NCBI RefSeq assembly: GCF_009870125.1
Contig: NC_046681.1
Location: 11,359,001-11,423,000, forward strand
Length of the DNA stretch: 64,000 bases
Direction of reading: 5' to 3'
Origin: Drosophila pseudoobscura
Taxonomy: Eukaryota > Arthropoda > Insecta > Diptera > Drosophilidae
Shown: positions 11,250-23,082 of the stretch, piece by piece
How the letters are laid out: each line of letters starts with the position of its first letter
Position numbering within the stretch: the stretch's first letter is position 1
Notes under the pieces: model-generated
What the model was told of the DNA's origin: nothing
Database searches by the model: none
Seen by the model: the letters and a program-made list of their open reading frames with translations, nothing else
Translations under genes and position numbers: made by a program

Positions 11250-12290
11250 TTTCACAGACTACAAAATTAAGGTATAAGGTATTCCTGGGCATCGGAAGCT
11301 TGTATAATGCTTTGGTGGCAAATCCATTTGGTAAAGATAGATTTTCATTTGGTGAAGAAAACGTAAAATCGTATGTAGATGGTGACGATGACAGATTTCG
11401 AAGCAAAATAATTGCAGTCTTTTAAGTTACAACGTTGTTCAATAAGTTTTCGGTTCGATAAGAAAAACTCAATTTTATGGTTTGAAATACAGCTTTCTGG
11501 AACCCATACTTCAGTCAAAATATTCCTTACACTACCCAAGGAGATTCCTAGGGCTTCTACTAAATCTCTTTCAGTCCCTCGCCATTTTCCAATACAATAT
11601 AATTTTTTTTTTCTACGATTTTTGGTGTTGTTGAAGACGAAGAAAATTTCAAAACTCGTTCCTAAATTTAAAAATAAAATAAAAAATTCTACGTTTTTAC
11701 CTATGAAACTTATTAAACTTGTCTTGAAGTGTTAAAACTTGTGATCACTCCATTAATTACGTGAATTTGATCCGCGGACATTAAATAATTGAAAATTTAC
11801 GCGTTTTTAAAAATCTGAGGCATACATTCACGAGACAAAATATCCTTCCTCACAATCCTTTTTTGTACGCCTTTCTCAACTTTATAAAACAAAATATTTT
11901 TGAGGCTTAAAAATCAATATGCAGCATATCATAATAATTGATTATCTATTACTATTAAAAACCGAAAGTCAGAAGGTACCAAAATGGAGTGCCTTCAGAG
12001 GTACTGTTAAAATTAATGTAGAAATTCTGATGAGAATTAAAAAAATAAAAGGCAAAATAAATATAAAAAAACAAGTACGCCAAAAGTAGTTTTGATCCGC
12101 ATAGCACTAAAAAATAATCACACAGAAAAAAGTATTACAATAATAATAATTGAGGTCGAACAATTAAGAGAAAACCCTTGGGGAAAATAAATATTTTATA
12201 TTTCCAGTACATTTCCGCAAGATTCTGTGGGAGTAGGGAATAATAATATTATTTAGAGGAAAGAAAAAAAAATGAGCTTTTCAGCAGCAT
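11250..12290. other. AT-rich spacer between Toll B and C units
   Basis: About 1 kb of AT-rich DNA. Open frames on both strands are rich in Lys, Asn and Phe as expected by chance, and no motif or splice-bounded segment supports a gene. Confidence 0.5.
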
Positions 12291-12652
12291 ATGTTTGGAA
12301 ACTATTGATGAACAGTCGACGATTGTTCGGTTATATACGATTTATTGTAGGGGGGATGGTCTATAATGCCATACAGCGTCGAAGTGTTAGCACGACGAGA
12401 GTCATCTCCTCGATGAATAGCTGGGTTCAAGACGGTGTCGTATTGAAGAACCATAGACGGGCCAGAAATGAGTACTAGGTTCAGACTAAATTGAAGGGCA
12501 GGGGGCCGAATGAAGCGTGCGAGAGCGCGACAGATCACGAGAAATATAGAGAAGGCGCAAGTATTGCTGCTATTGGTGCACCACTGGCTATGCTATACAG
12601 ATTAAAGCTAATATCGAGCCCAACAAATGTAATTTACGAAGTCCGCTAAAGT
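12290..12652. repeat. Dispersed repeat, copy 2 (3' of Toll C)
   Basis: Partner of the repeat at 7205-7588, differing by scattered substitutions and small indels. Here it joins directly to 'GTCCTGCCCAACATACTTAT'. In the copy 3' of Toll B about 150 bp of AT-rich sequence lies between the repeat and that flank. Confidence 0.6.
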
Positions 12653-12736
12653 CCTGCCCAACATACTTATATTTATAAGGGGGCAAATGTTATATTTGAT
12701 ACAATTCAAAAGGGATCTGGATAGCTTAAGATATTT

Positions 12737-15700
12737 TTAAGCATTGCGATTAAAGACAGACAGCTCTATTGCCTCTGGATCGGGTTCTTCTTCCACATTG
12801 ATATGAGGCATAGAATATACTAGCTTGTTCCAGAAATTGGGGTCATCTCGCTTGAGATACGTGTTCAGCACCATGTAGGAGCGCAGTTCGCTGTCGAGAT
12901 CATCAAAGTTCTCCACTTCGGGGTAGAGGACCACAATGAGGCGCTTGCATCGGTCCTGGGAGGTGGCATGCAGAGCGAGGCGGAACTCCAGTCGCCCCCA
13001 AGTCGACTTCAGGAAGTGGTTCGTCATCAGGATGATGACGCGCTTCGAGTCCTTCACAGATTGGCTGATGCACTCGGGAATGGGCACCCCCACGAGCCAG
13101 TCGCGCAGATAGAAGCAGAGTCGGAACTTGTACGCGCCATTCTCCAGTCTCTCCACGAACTCTTCGATGAGCTCCTCGTCCTTGTGGGTGAATGATAGAA
13201 ACGCATCGAACTTCTTCTGTTTTTCGAACTCCCGCTGGGCGGCGAGGCTCATACATAAATTGTGCTCGTAGAACCAGATCAGGAGTGGCTGCTTAAAGTA
13301 AACAATCAAGTTTATAGTTGAGATTATTATCATGAAGGAAATGGCGACAGTCACATAGTGCACCAAGCCTGAAGGGCATAGATCGCTCTCATCTATTAGC
13401 TTCAGGAGCTTTCCAGTTCTACCGCAGTATATATCATTTAGATTTTCAATGTACTGCGAACTTCTCACAAAGAATAGGAAGTCTTTCTCCTCGCAAGTGC
13501 AAGTCCAAGGATTCCCAGAGAGTAGGAGCTTCAGCTGGGTGGCCGCGACTATTCTCTTGTCGAAGAAGTCCCGCATCTGCTTGTTCAGCAACGAAATGCT
13601 ATTGTTTCTTATGTCGAGAGTTATTATGTTCTCAGGAAGTTGGTCGATCTTGGTTAGCCGATTGTTGGCCAGATATAGATGTTCCAACTTTGCATATCCG
13701 GGCAGCGAGTTGGATGGCAATGTTTCGAGATAGTTTCCTTCGAAATTAAGTGTCGAATGTCCAGATACTGGTGTGGGTAATGGAGGTATTGCTTTGAGTT
13801 CTTTAAATCCGCAGTCGATAATCATCGAAGGCACTGTAGAGTTATCTAAACAGCAGATGCATTCCTCCGGACACGTTCCTGAAGAGAAGATAATACAGCG
13901 ATCCAGGGCGGCGATATACTCCAGCGGTTCCTTCTGCCTCAGAAATGAAAGGAAGGACTTTGCCCTGCAGTCGCATTTCCAGGGATTCCCCGATAGTTCG
14001 ATCTTCCGCTTGGTGCTTTCCCCACGGTCTCTGAAGAAATCGACCACCTGATCGTCGAGAGCCTCCAGCTTATTTTTTCGTAGATCCAAATGTGTGATGT
14101 TCTTGGGAATCAAGTGGAATGGAAAGTCCACTATTTGGTTCTCAAACAAATACAGTTTTCTCAGGGAAGCGTGCCCCAATGAATGTATAATTCTCTGAAT
14201 TTTATTCGTATCGAGATGCAGGCTGACATTGTAGGGTATGGAATGCGGAAGTTCAGGATAGAATTGCATTCCGGCATGCGTACAGTCGATCGTAAAGTGA
14301 TCTGTGCTGCGGTTAAAGCAACAATAGCATCTATCAGGACATGGTGCCTTCAGATGATGAAAAAATGAAGCGTCTAGCCTCCAGTTAAGTCTCAATTGCT
14401 TTGCAATAATTTGCAGAAGCTCCAACATTAGATTGTCATCACAATTGACGAGCCATTGAATTCCCGTCTGCTTGAAATCCTTAATATTTGAGAGATATTT
14501 TATTACATCTTTATCGAGTTTTTGGATGGCATTGTTACTGATGTCCAAAGCAATCAGATTTTTTGGCAATCGATCCATTCTAAGACTCGTTAATCTATTA
14601 TCGGATACATTTAATTTTTGCAGGCCATTATATCCCCTTAATGTGTTTTCTGGGAGCTCCTCTAGATAATTTCCACCGAAGTTTAGACTCGTATTTCCAA
14701 TAATCGGAATAGGCAATTGTGGAATTTTCGTAAGTCGACGTCTTGAACAATCTATATCTAAATTGGAAGGATACCAATAATATGCACACTCGCATTTGGC
14801 AGGACACTTTATTCCGTTTATTCCGAGCGTGAATCTGCAGCCATCAGCATACTCTTCCATGCAAATTATGGCTGTCAGATTCTCAAAGGGTTCGTATTCA
14901 TTAGCAAAAATGTATTTTAATTTGGAGTAACCTTCAAAGTATTTCATGTCCACCTTCTGATCAACTTTCAGATAAACCGTCGACAAGCTCTTCTGAAGAG
15001 TCTTAGACCTAAAAGATACAAACATACCAAATGACTATGAATAGGAAAACAACATTTCCTGATATATAACTGTATATCATACGAACCTTAAGAATGAGAA
15101 ATCCTCTAGAACGACATTCTGGAACTCTAATTTCTTTAGGTTTCTCAAGCTGGTGAAAACATTTTGTGTAAGGTTTCTAATATCTGCACCGTCAAATGAT
15201 AGATATTCTAAATATGTTTTTCCTGCGAAAGTATTCTCGTTTATCCAGAGTATGGGAGATGGCCTTGAATTTAAAATTCTCCGATCTTCTGTTATATATT
15301 TAATTTTGATCGTCTTCAGATGATTCAGGCTCAACTGAATGTATTCGTTAACTAAATCTGTAAACCTTTTGGCATAAATCACTATATCGGCCGAACCATT
15401 TAAATAATTGAGATTTGGCTCATAAATGTAAAAATCTTGACTAATTAAAAAATATGTCGATGCTTTTTGTACACCAAGCGCTCTGAGATAAAATACACCA
15501 GGACGAAGTGTGGAGTTATTAGAACATCCAAGTATATAGACTTGACGCAGTTTGACATTAGTTTCATTGGAAACTGTTTCAATAGTCCATTGTTTGATGT
15601 CTGTATTAAGCCACTCGATTTTCAAATATCCATCTTGTAAATGCAATGCATAATCGTTTGTGATGAAAGATGATCCAACTTTACGGCACGTTCTATTACT

Positions 15701-15832
15701 GTTACTATTTTTGCACTCATCTTTACAGTATACTTCGCAGTAATCCTCTCTAATCTTTGCCAAAGTCTTTTGAGCACTTAAATAATTTATTTGCAAGAGT
15801 ATGCAAAATATCGAAAACATATTCCACGACAT
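12737..15832 (-). CDS. Toll-type receptor, tandem copy C (2 exons, intact)
   Basis: Exon 1 is 15087-15832, the intron is 78 bp (15009-15086, GTTCGT...TTTTAG), and exon 2 is 12737-15008, giving 1005 aa. The chosen start (MSWNMFSIFCILLQINYLSA) aligns with the signal peptides of A, B and D. An in-frame ATG 14 codons upstream would bury the signal and is less likely. Domain order matches copy A: N-terminal Cys domain, three LRRNT-led cassettes, two NPWxCxC LRRCT motifs, one transmembrane helix, then TIR with FDAFLSF, RDWLVG and FW. Exon 1 groups with D. The segment after the second LRRNT is nearly identical to A. The last LRRCT matches B and D. The short C-terminal tail has its own changes (VEEEP, SVFNRNA). 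A type I membrane receptor signalling through TIR adaptors is inferred from the family. Confidence 0.9.
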
Positions 15833-16032
15833 TTTCGATGCGAACGATGTCCGAGTTTCAATCGTACTAAACATGCAATAGGAGTATTTTGTGGTTGGGT
15901 CCTCTAAAAATCGGACCTCTCTAGGGTCTACTTCCCAAAAAGCACAATAAATTTAATTGCTCTCAAAAGTGCTGTTAAAAATCCACTCGATTATTAGAGC
16001 AGCCACGAAGGGAGCAAAATAAACCGTTTATT

Positions 16033-16048
16033 CGATTATCTTGATAAG
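16033..16048. promoter_or_regulatory. Paired GATA site, 5' flank of Toll copy C
   Basis: CGATTATCTTGATAAG, identical over 16 bases to the site upstream of copy A, about 200 bases upstream of the copy C start codon. The surrounding promoter sequence groups with D and not with A, so the match is specific to this site. Confidence 0.55.
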
Positions 16049-16059
16049 TGGTAATATGG

Positions 16060-17430
16060 GCAGTCCCATTCGGGCTTGACGTTATATCCGTACGGCAAAA
16101 TGTTTAAAAAAATAAAGAAATGTGTAATTTTGAAGAACGAAAATTGTTGAGTAGTACTTGGGAATATTTCACAAAAAGTAAGACAATAATCGAACGTACG
16201 GTTTTAAAGATCTGGTAAGTTTAGATCAGGTTACAAAAAACAGAAGTGGATTTTGAATTTGGGGTACAAAATGGCAAAACTATGCCGTTATCCGAGACTA
16301 GAACAATTATTTTGGGAATATTTTGTAGATAGTTGTAGATGTTTGAGATACGTAAGCAAAATCTATTAGCGAAAAATACCGAGAAGTGAACTTTGGCTAT
16401 TTTAATAGGTTTTCACACTAAATGGAATGAAATTATATGTCAATTGTTTATATCATTTAACTTTCAATAAATTTGGAGAATATCTTGACAAAAGTATATG
16501 GAAATCGGTATTTATTGACTTTTCATATATTTTGGCAAGCCGTACATGGATATATAGAATGGAAATAGGGTCTATGCTCCTAAAATTAGGTACTGAAACC
16601 AGTCGGCGGTTCCAAATTTCGACGAATGCGGATTATTTTATAATTATTGGAATTTGCACAGATTACAAAATTTCTGTTTCGCTTTGGATATCTCGAACAA
16701 TTTTAATTTCTGAAGAATTTTACAAAACGTCCTCACTGGATTTATGCGGTATTACTGACCTGTGTGATGGCCAGTATTCCTGACTTATGTTATTGACCAG
16801 GGGTGATAGATCGATTGCCTTGACTTGTTGAGCATAAGCTTCATAATTCCTATTAGACCCACTAGAAACTTAATGCCTTTGTTCCCTCCGCTTTGAAGAT
16901 CGAATTATTCCTTAAATTAACCGTTTAGGGTCTATGCTCTCTACCACTACTTATTCTCTTCTTCTTCTTAAATAACGAATGAAAATGTTGTGTTTCCCCT
17001 AGAACTCTATATATCGATTTAGAGCAACGGAGCAGTGTATAGACCAAAAGCAGCTGGAGAAGTACCACGAGGTGAGGAGGAGCTTAATGGAAAACTCAGC
17101 CACTACTTAATGCACCTACCACGGAACCCGGGACCATCTCATCTGCATCTTCCCGGTTCTTTCACGGGCAAGGAGAATACACATATTTGCCCCGGTGCTG
17201 ACTTCACCAGGAGACGCTTTCAAGAAGACGCCAAGGGATCTACTTCTCTTTGCCAAAAAAAACGTCGATTCTCGAGGACTTTTAAACCTCAAAAAGTTCA
17301 GTTTAGTTATAATTTTCCTTGAAATAAATACTCTGCCTTGTCACCGTTACATTGCTGGCCGGATTTTTTTAAACTTGCTTATTTAACTGCTCTACTCGTG
17401 ACAAAAGAGTGCGCACTGAGAGAGAAGAGT
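16060..17430. other. Spacer between Toll C and D units
   Basis: Around 16568-16640 the text 'GGGTCTATGCTCCTA...' through 'GGTTCCAAATTTCGACGAATG' resembles the distal 5' flanks of A (5858-5960) and B (11220-11260), so part of this spacer belongs to the duplicated unit. Between 17030 and 17330 a GC-richer patch has coding-like stretches in two frames but no motif I can name; it may be a decayed insertion. Confidence 0.4.
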
Positions 17431-17440
17431 TTTTTATTTA
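17425..17440 (-). terminator. Poly(A) signal of Toll copy D
   Basis: AATAAA on the minus strand (TTTATT on the plus strand), about 60 bases past the stop codon of copy D, in AT-rich sequence. Confidence 0.4.
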
Positions 17441-17493
17441 ATAAAATTTATTAGATACAAATTCAAACATTATCTGAATAGCTTAAGATATTT

Positions 17494-20400
17494 TTAAGCA
17501 TTGCGATTAATGACAGACAGCTCTTTTGCCTCTGGATCGGGTTCTTGTTGCACATTGATATGAGGCATAGAATATACTAGCTTGTTCCAGAAATTGGGGT
17601 CATCTCGCTTGAGATACGTGTTCAGCACCATGTAGGAGCGCAGTTCGCTGTCGAGATCATCAAAGTTCTCCACTTCGGGGTAGAGGACCACAATGAGGCG
17701 CTTGCATCGGTCCTGGGAGGTGGCATGCAGAGCGAGGCGGAACTCCAGTCGCCCCCAAGTCGACTTCAGGAAGTGGTTCGTCATCAGGATGATGACGCGC
17801 TTCGAGTCCTTCACAGATTGGCTGATGCACTCGGGAATGGGCACCCCCACGAGCCAGTCGCGCAGATAGAAGCAGAGTCGGAACTTGTACGCGCCATTCT
17901 CCAGTCTCTCCACGAACTCTTCGATGAGCTCCTCGTCCTTGTGGGTGAATGATAGAAACGCATCGAACTTCTTCTGTTTTTCGAACTCCCGCTGGGCGGC
18001 GAGGCTCATACATACATTGTGCTCGTAGAACCAGATCAGGAGTGGCTGCTTGAAGTAAACAATCAAGTTTATAGTTGAGATTATTATCATGAAAGAAATG
18101 GTGAGAGTCACATAGTGCACCAGGCCTGAAGGGCATAGATCGCTCTCATCTATTAGCTTCAGGAGCTTTCCAGTTCTACCGCAGTATATATCATTTAGAT
18201 TTTCAATGTACTGCGAACTTCTCACAAAGAATAGGAAGTCTTTCTCCTCGCAAGTGCAAGTCCAAGGATTCCCAGAGAGTAGGAGCTTCAGCTGGGTGGC
18301 CGCGACTATTCTCTTGTCGAAGAAGTCCCGCATCTGCTTGTTCAGCAACGAAATGCTATTGTTTCTTATGTCGAGAGTTATTATGTTCTCAGGAAGTTGG
18401 TCGATCTCGGTTAGTCGATTGTTGGCCAGGTATAGATGTGCCAACTTTGCATATCCGGGCAGGGAATTGGATGGCAATGCTTCGAGATAGTTTCCTTCGA
18501 AATGAAGAGTCGAATGTCCAGATACTGGCGTGGGTAATGGAGGTATTGCTTTGAGTCCTTTGGATTTGCAGTCGATAATCAATGAAGGCACTGTATAATT
18601 ATCCAAACAGCAGATGCATTCCTCCGGACACGTTCCTGAAGGGAAGATATTACAACGATCCAGGGCGGCGATATACTCCAGCGGTTCCTTCTGCCTCAGA
18701 AATGAAAGGAAGGACTTTGCCCTGCAGTCGCATTTCCAGGGATTCCCCGATAGTTCGATCTTCCGCTTGGTGCTTCCCTCACGGTCTCTGAAGAAATCGA
18801 CCACCTGATCGTCGAGAGCCTCCAACTTGTTTTTTCTTAGATCCAAATGTGTGATGTTCTTGGGAATCAAGTGGAATGGAAAGTCCACTATTTGGTTCTC
18901 AAACAAATAAAGTTTTCTCAGGGAAGCGTGACCTAATGATTGTTTAACGCTGGCAATTCTATTCTTATCGAGATGCAAGGTGGCATTGTAGGGTATGGAA
19001 TGCGGAAGGTCAGGATAGAATTGCATATCGGCATGCGTACAGTGGATCGTAAAGTGATCTGTGCTGCGGTTGAAGCAACAATAGCATCTATCAGGACACG
19101 GGGCATTCAGATGACGAAAAAAAACAGTGCCTTGACTTCTACGAAAGATGTTCTGAAGAAACTTCAACATAAGATTGTCATCACAATTGAAGATCCATCG
19201 ATTACCCGTCTGCTTGAAGTCGTTAACATTTGAAAGATAATCTATCACATTTTTATCGAGTGCTTGGATGGCATTGTTACTGATATCCAAAGCAACCAGA
19301 TTTTTTGGCAGTCGATCCATTCTAAGACTCGTTAATCTATTATCGGATACATTTAATTTTTGCAGGCCATTATATCCACTTAATGTGTTTTCTGGGAGCT
19401 CCTCTAGGTAATTTCCACCGAAGTTTAGACTCGTATTTCCAATAATCGGAATAGGCAATTGTGGAATTTTCGTAAGTCGACGTCTTGAACAATCTATATC
19501 TAAATTGGAAGGATTCCAATAATATGCACACTCGCATTTATCAGGACACTTTACTCCGTTTATTCCGAGCGTGAATTTGTTTGGTCTCTGATCATAGAAG
19601 GCAATTATGGCTGTCAGATTCGCATAGGGTTCGTATTCATTAACATAAATGTATTGTAATTTTGAGTAACCCTCAAAATATTTCATATCCACCGTTTCAT
19701 TGACATCCAGAAAAACCTTCAACAAGCTCTTCTGAAGAGTCTCAGACCTAAATTAGAAAAGAATGCTAAATGTCAGGATGAAAAGGAAAACAACATACGA
19801 ACCTAAAGAATGAGAGATCCGACACAACGGTATTCTCGAACGTTAATATCTGTAAGTTTCTCAAGCTGGTGAATACTTTTGGGGTAAGGTTTCTAATGTC
19901 TATACTTTCAAAGTCAATCAATTTCAAATTGGTTTTGCCTGCAAAGGTATTCTCGTTCATCCAGAGAATGGGAGATGACTTTGATCGTAAAATTCTCCTG
20001 TCATTTGTTTCATATTTAATTTGAATCTCTTCCAGATGGTTCAGGCTTATCTGAATGTATTCGTTGATTAAATCTGTAAACCTATTGGCATAAATCACTA
20101 TATCGGCTGAACCTTTTAAACAATTTGGATGTCGCTCATATATGTAAAAATCTTGACCAAATAAATAATATGTATCTGCTTTTTGTACACCAAGATCTCT
20201 GAGATAAAATACACCAGGACGAAGTGTGGAGTTATTGGAAGATCCAACGATGTATAACTGACGCAGTTTGACATTAGTTTCATTGGAAACTGTGGCAATA
20301 GTCCATTGTTTGATGTCGCTTTTGATCGCCTCGATCTTCAAATATCCATCTTTTAAATGCAACGTATAATCGTTTGTGACGAAAAATGATCCAACTTTGC

Positions 20401-20548
20401 GGCACGTTCTACCACTGTTATTGTTTTTGCACTCATCTTTACAGTATATTTCGCAGTAATCCTCTCTGATGTAATCCAAGATCTTTTGAGCACTAAAAAA
20501 ACTTATTTGCAAGAGTATGCAAAATATTGAAAATATATTCCACGACAT
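17494..20548 (-). CDS. Toll-type receptor, tandem copy D (2 exons, intact)
   Basis: Exon 1 is 19803-20548, the intron is only 55 bp (19748-19802, GTTCGT...ATTTAG), and exon 2 is 17494-19747, giving 999 aa. The signal peptide MSWNIFSIFCILLQISFFSA fixes the start; the frame is open for 29 more codons upstream, but that stretch has no counterpart in A or B. The domain order is that of copies A and C, with TIR boxes FDAFLSF, RDWLVG and FW intact. Copy D has the shortest linker before the second LRRNT (NIFRRSQGTVFFRHL). Its second LRRNT region matches B (LDKNR...QSLGHASL). Its third LRRNT cassette combines a B-like start (KSKGLK) with a C-like continuation (PVSGHST). It is the distal, first-transcribed copy on this strand. 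No ligand can be inferred. Confidence 0.9.
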
Positions 20549-20743
20549 TTTCAACGATGCGAACGGTGTCCGAGTTTGAATCGTACTAAACATGCAAGAG
20601 GACCACAAGTCGTTTTCCTCTAGGGTCTCCAGCACAAAAAAGATTAAAATAAATTTTTACAATTATTATATTGCTCTCAAAAGTGCTGTTAAAGATTCAT
20701 TCGATTGTCAGAAGAAATTGAGAGCTGCAATGTAGTTAGCTCG

Positions 20744-20758
20744 GGATTATCTTGATAC
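20744..20758. promoter_or_regulatory. Paired GATA site, 5' flank of Toll copy D
   Basis: GGATTATCTTGATAC, the most diverged of the four conserved elements. It keeps TTATC and GATA with the same two-base gap, about 200 bases upstream of the copy D start codon. Confidence 0.45.
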
Positions 20759-21154
20759 AAGAAAGTTTCTTTTTAAAACGACTTGTTCCACTTCCATTCA
20801 AAGAAATAGTTTGTAGATTCATGATAGCTTTAAAACTAAGAGTCTAGCTTGCAAAGAAGCAAACGAAGTTGTGCGAGATATTACAACATGGGGCTCTCAT
20901 AATAAATTCATTTCAATGAATGGACAAGTGGAACTGATATCATGTGCAGCAGCATTTGTATTTCATGAGTATTTCAATCCATCTTTAAGACTCTGATTCA
21001 TCAATGAAACACGTCTCAATAGCTCAGCTTCGCTTGTGGCAGACTTCTTCTCTGGCAAGACCTTTATCTGAAAGTATTCCGAGCTCCATTCAAGATCGTA
21101 GGCGACCCTCCTCTCTTGCATGCCCTATATTCATGGTCTATGCTTACGGATAAA

Positions 21155-21238
21155 CGCTTGAAGAGCAGCGCAAATAGATGTCTCTTGTAGATGACTGCCA
21201 GAAAGAGGTTCAAGGGTTTCCACGGCAATAGCCCAAGC
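21155..21238 (-). pseudogene. Decayed fragment of Aladin
   Basis: On the minus strand this reads as a worn copy of the Aladin segment at 27950-28032. 'CTTGTAGATGAC' with flanking 'GCCAG' and 'GCTTGAAGAG' align in order, and the translation keeps AIAV, then after a one-base shift LAVIYK and LFK, as in the intact gene. Roughly two thirds of the bases agree over about 80 positions by eye. The frame is shifted and nothing more of the gene is recognisable on either side, so this is a non-functional fragment of a duplicate, transposition or gene move. Confidence 0.55.
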
Positions 21239-23056
21239 ACTATAAAAGGAAGCAGCTTTAAATAAACCATATAGGACCCATATAGACCCATATAGGGTCC
21301 ATCGATTGTCGCATCAAATGAAACCAAATAGAACCAATAGAAACCTCTTTTGCCTTCAAGATACTCCCCCGTTCAGTCCCATCAAGACGATAAACGATTG
21401 ACCTCTCGCGAACCATAAATAATCGATAATTGCCCAAGCAGCGACTGAAATAAAAACGAATTTCACAGCTGAGAAATTTCAATTTATTTCCCATACACTG
21501 AATTCGGGTTAAGGCCTGTCCACTCCTCTCTCCTGTCGCTCCCTACACACGCAAAAACGCAAAAAAAAAAACTGCAGGCCTTCGACTGTTTCTTGTCTGG
21601 AAGAAAAATTGTTTATAAATTATTGATTAAATGACAATGCGATGTCAGAGTTTGATTTATGGCCTGGCAGAGTGACCGTGCCTCGCACGACGACACGCAA
21701 GCAAATTGTGCATTGAAAAATTATTAAGTAAACAATAAAAGATGGCCGCGTCGTACAGCACCGAACGATTTATGGCAGCAAATTATATGCGAATGGGAGC
21801 TTCAGAGTTCCACGAAGAGAAACAACAAAGTCGCCTGTTCTTTTTTTCTTTCTATTTTTATATTAATTTATCATTGGAGGAACGCGCGAAACAAAAGTGA
21901 CATCGCTCGCTCAGTAATCAATCACGAAATTACGGGATGTCTTAAAGAAAACTTTTGGCAATAAATTAACGATAAAATGGGGCTCCAGGCGACCTTCTGC
22001 CAGCTGGGGTTTCACTCAATTAACGCCCCATTGGGAGAATGGAACCAACCCCAAAATGAATGCTGTCTTGACTTACAAATCGGTCTTTGTCAAAAGAAAA
22101 TATTTCATTAAATTAATCTTTCATTTCCGCTTGATGGAAAATCCTCTCAAAGCCCTATACGACAATCTTATCTTTTTAAGAACTTTTAAGAACATGCTAA
22201 ATTGAATTTGTGGGACTTTCAAGATATGAAGAGAGCTCTTAATGCTATGGGTATTTTCGTTGTTTGATTGTGTCCTATCTGAATTGAGGGGGGATTATAT
22301 CTATACGCCCAAAAGATTGTAAGTGAAAGGACTTATACTGTGGCACTCCATCAGGCACCTATAACCTCATTTAAACCATTTACTACTTCAGCTCTTTATA
22401 ATATTGAAACAATCTTGTATTCCAGTTTCAGGTGAGTGCCTCCTTTTGCCGTAATCTTTTCATCTGTGATATATGATCGTGAGTTGAAAGTACGTACCAT
22501 ATATTATAGAATAGATTTACAACATTGCACACATCATCTGTCATCATAATCATCATCATCTGGTGTGTGTGTGTATTGTGTTGTATGGAAGGTGTAAATA
22601 CCGGGGATTATGCTGCTACTGGTTCTGAGCAAATACGAGTACTCATCGTAATCACAGGAAACCACTTGGCCACTTTCGAAACCCGTAAAGTAACCCCCTT
22701 TTTTTTCTCATCTGCTGAAAAAACTGTGCAAATATTTGACGAGCATTCAACGCTCTTCGTGCGATATGATATGGAGAGTTCTGTGCCTTTTCCCGGTGTT
22801 TATCAAGTGTAACACGCAGTGACTTTATTTGTTTTCCAACACTCGGTGGCCCCCAGAGAGAGACAGAGAGAAAGGGGCCAAAACAAATATACATAGTTGT
22901 CTCTGTTGAGAAGATTTACAATCGTTGATGGTTCTGTCTTCTGTCTTGCTATCCCTTGTAATTTCAATTTTTCTTGCTTAAACAAATGGAAATAAATCTG
23001 CGTTGATTTTACACCAAGTAAGGCGCATTTTTTCTCATGTTTAACAGACATTAAGA

Positions 23057-23082
23057 CTCTCTCTCTCTCTCTCTCTCTCTCT
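23057..23082. repeat. (CT)13 microsatellite
   Basis: A pure CT dinucleotide run of 13 units on the plus strand, i.e. a GAGA-type tract on the minus strand. GAGA factor binding is possible but not implied by a repeat alone. Confidence 0.9.

Noticed and set aside
20548-20635. Extended N-terminus for Toll copy D and a similar extension for C
   Set aside because: The in-frame upstream Met would place 29 polar residues before the signal peptide and has no counterpart in A or B.
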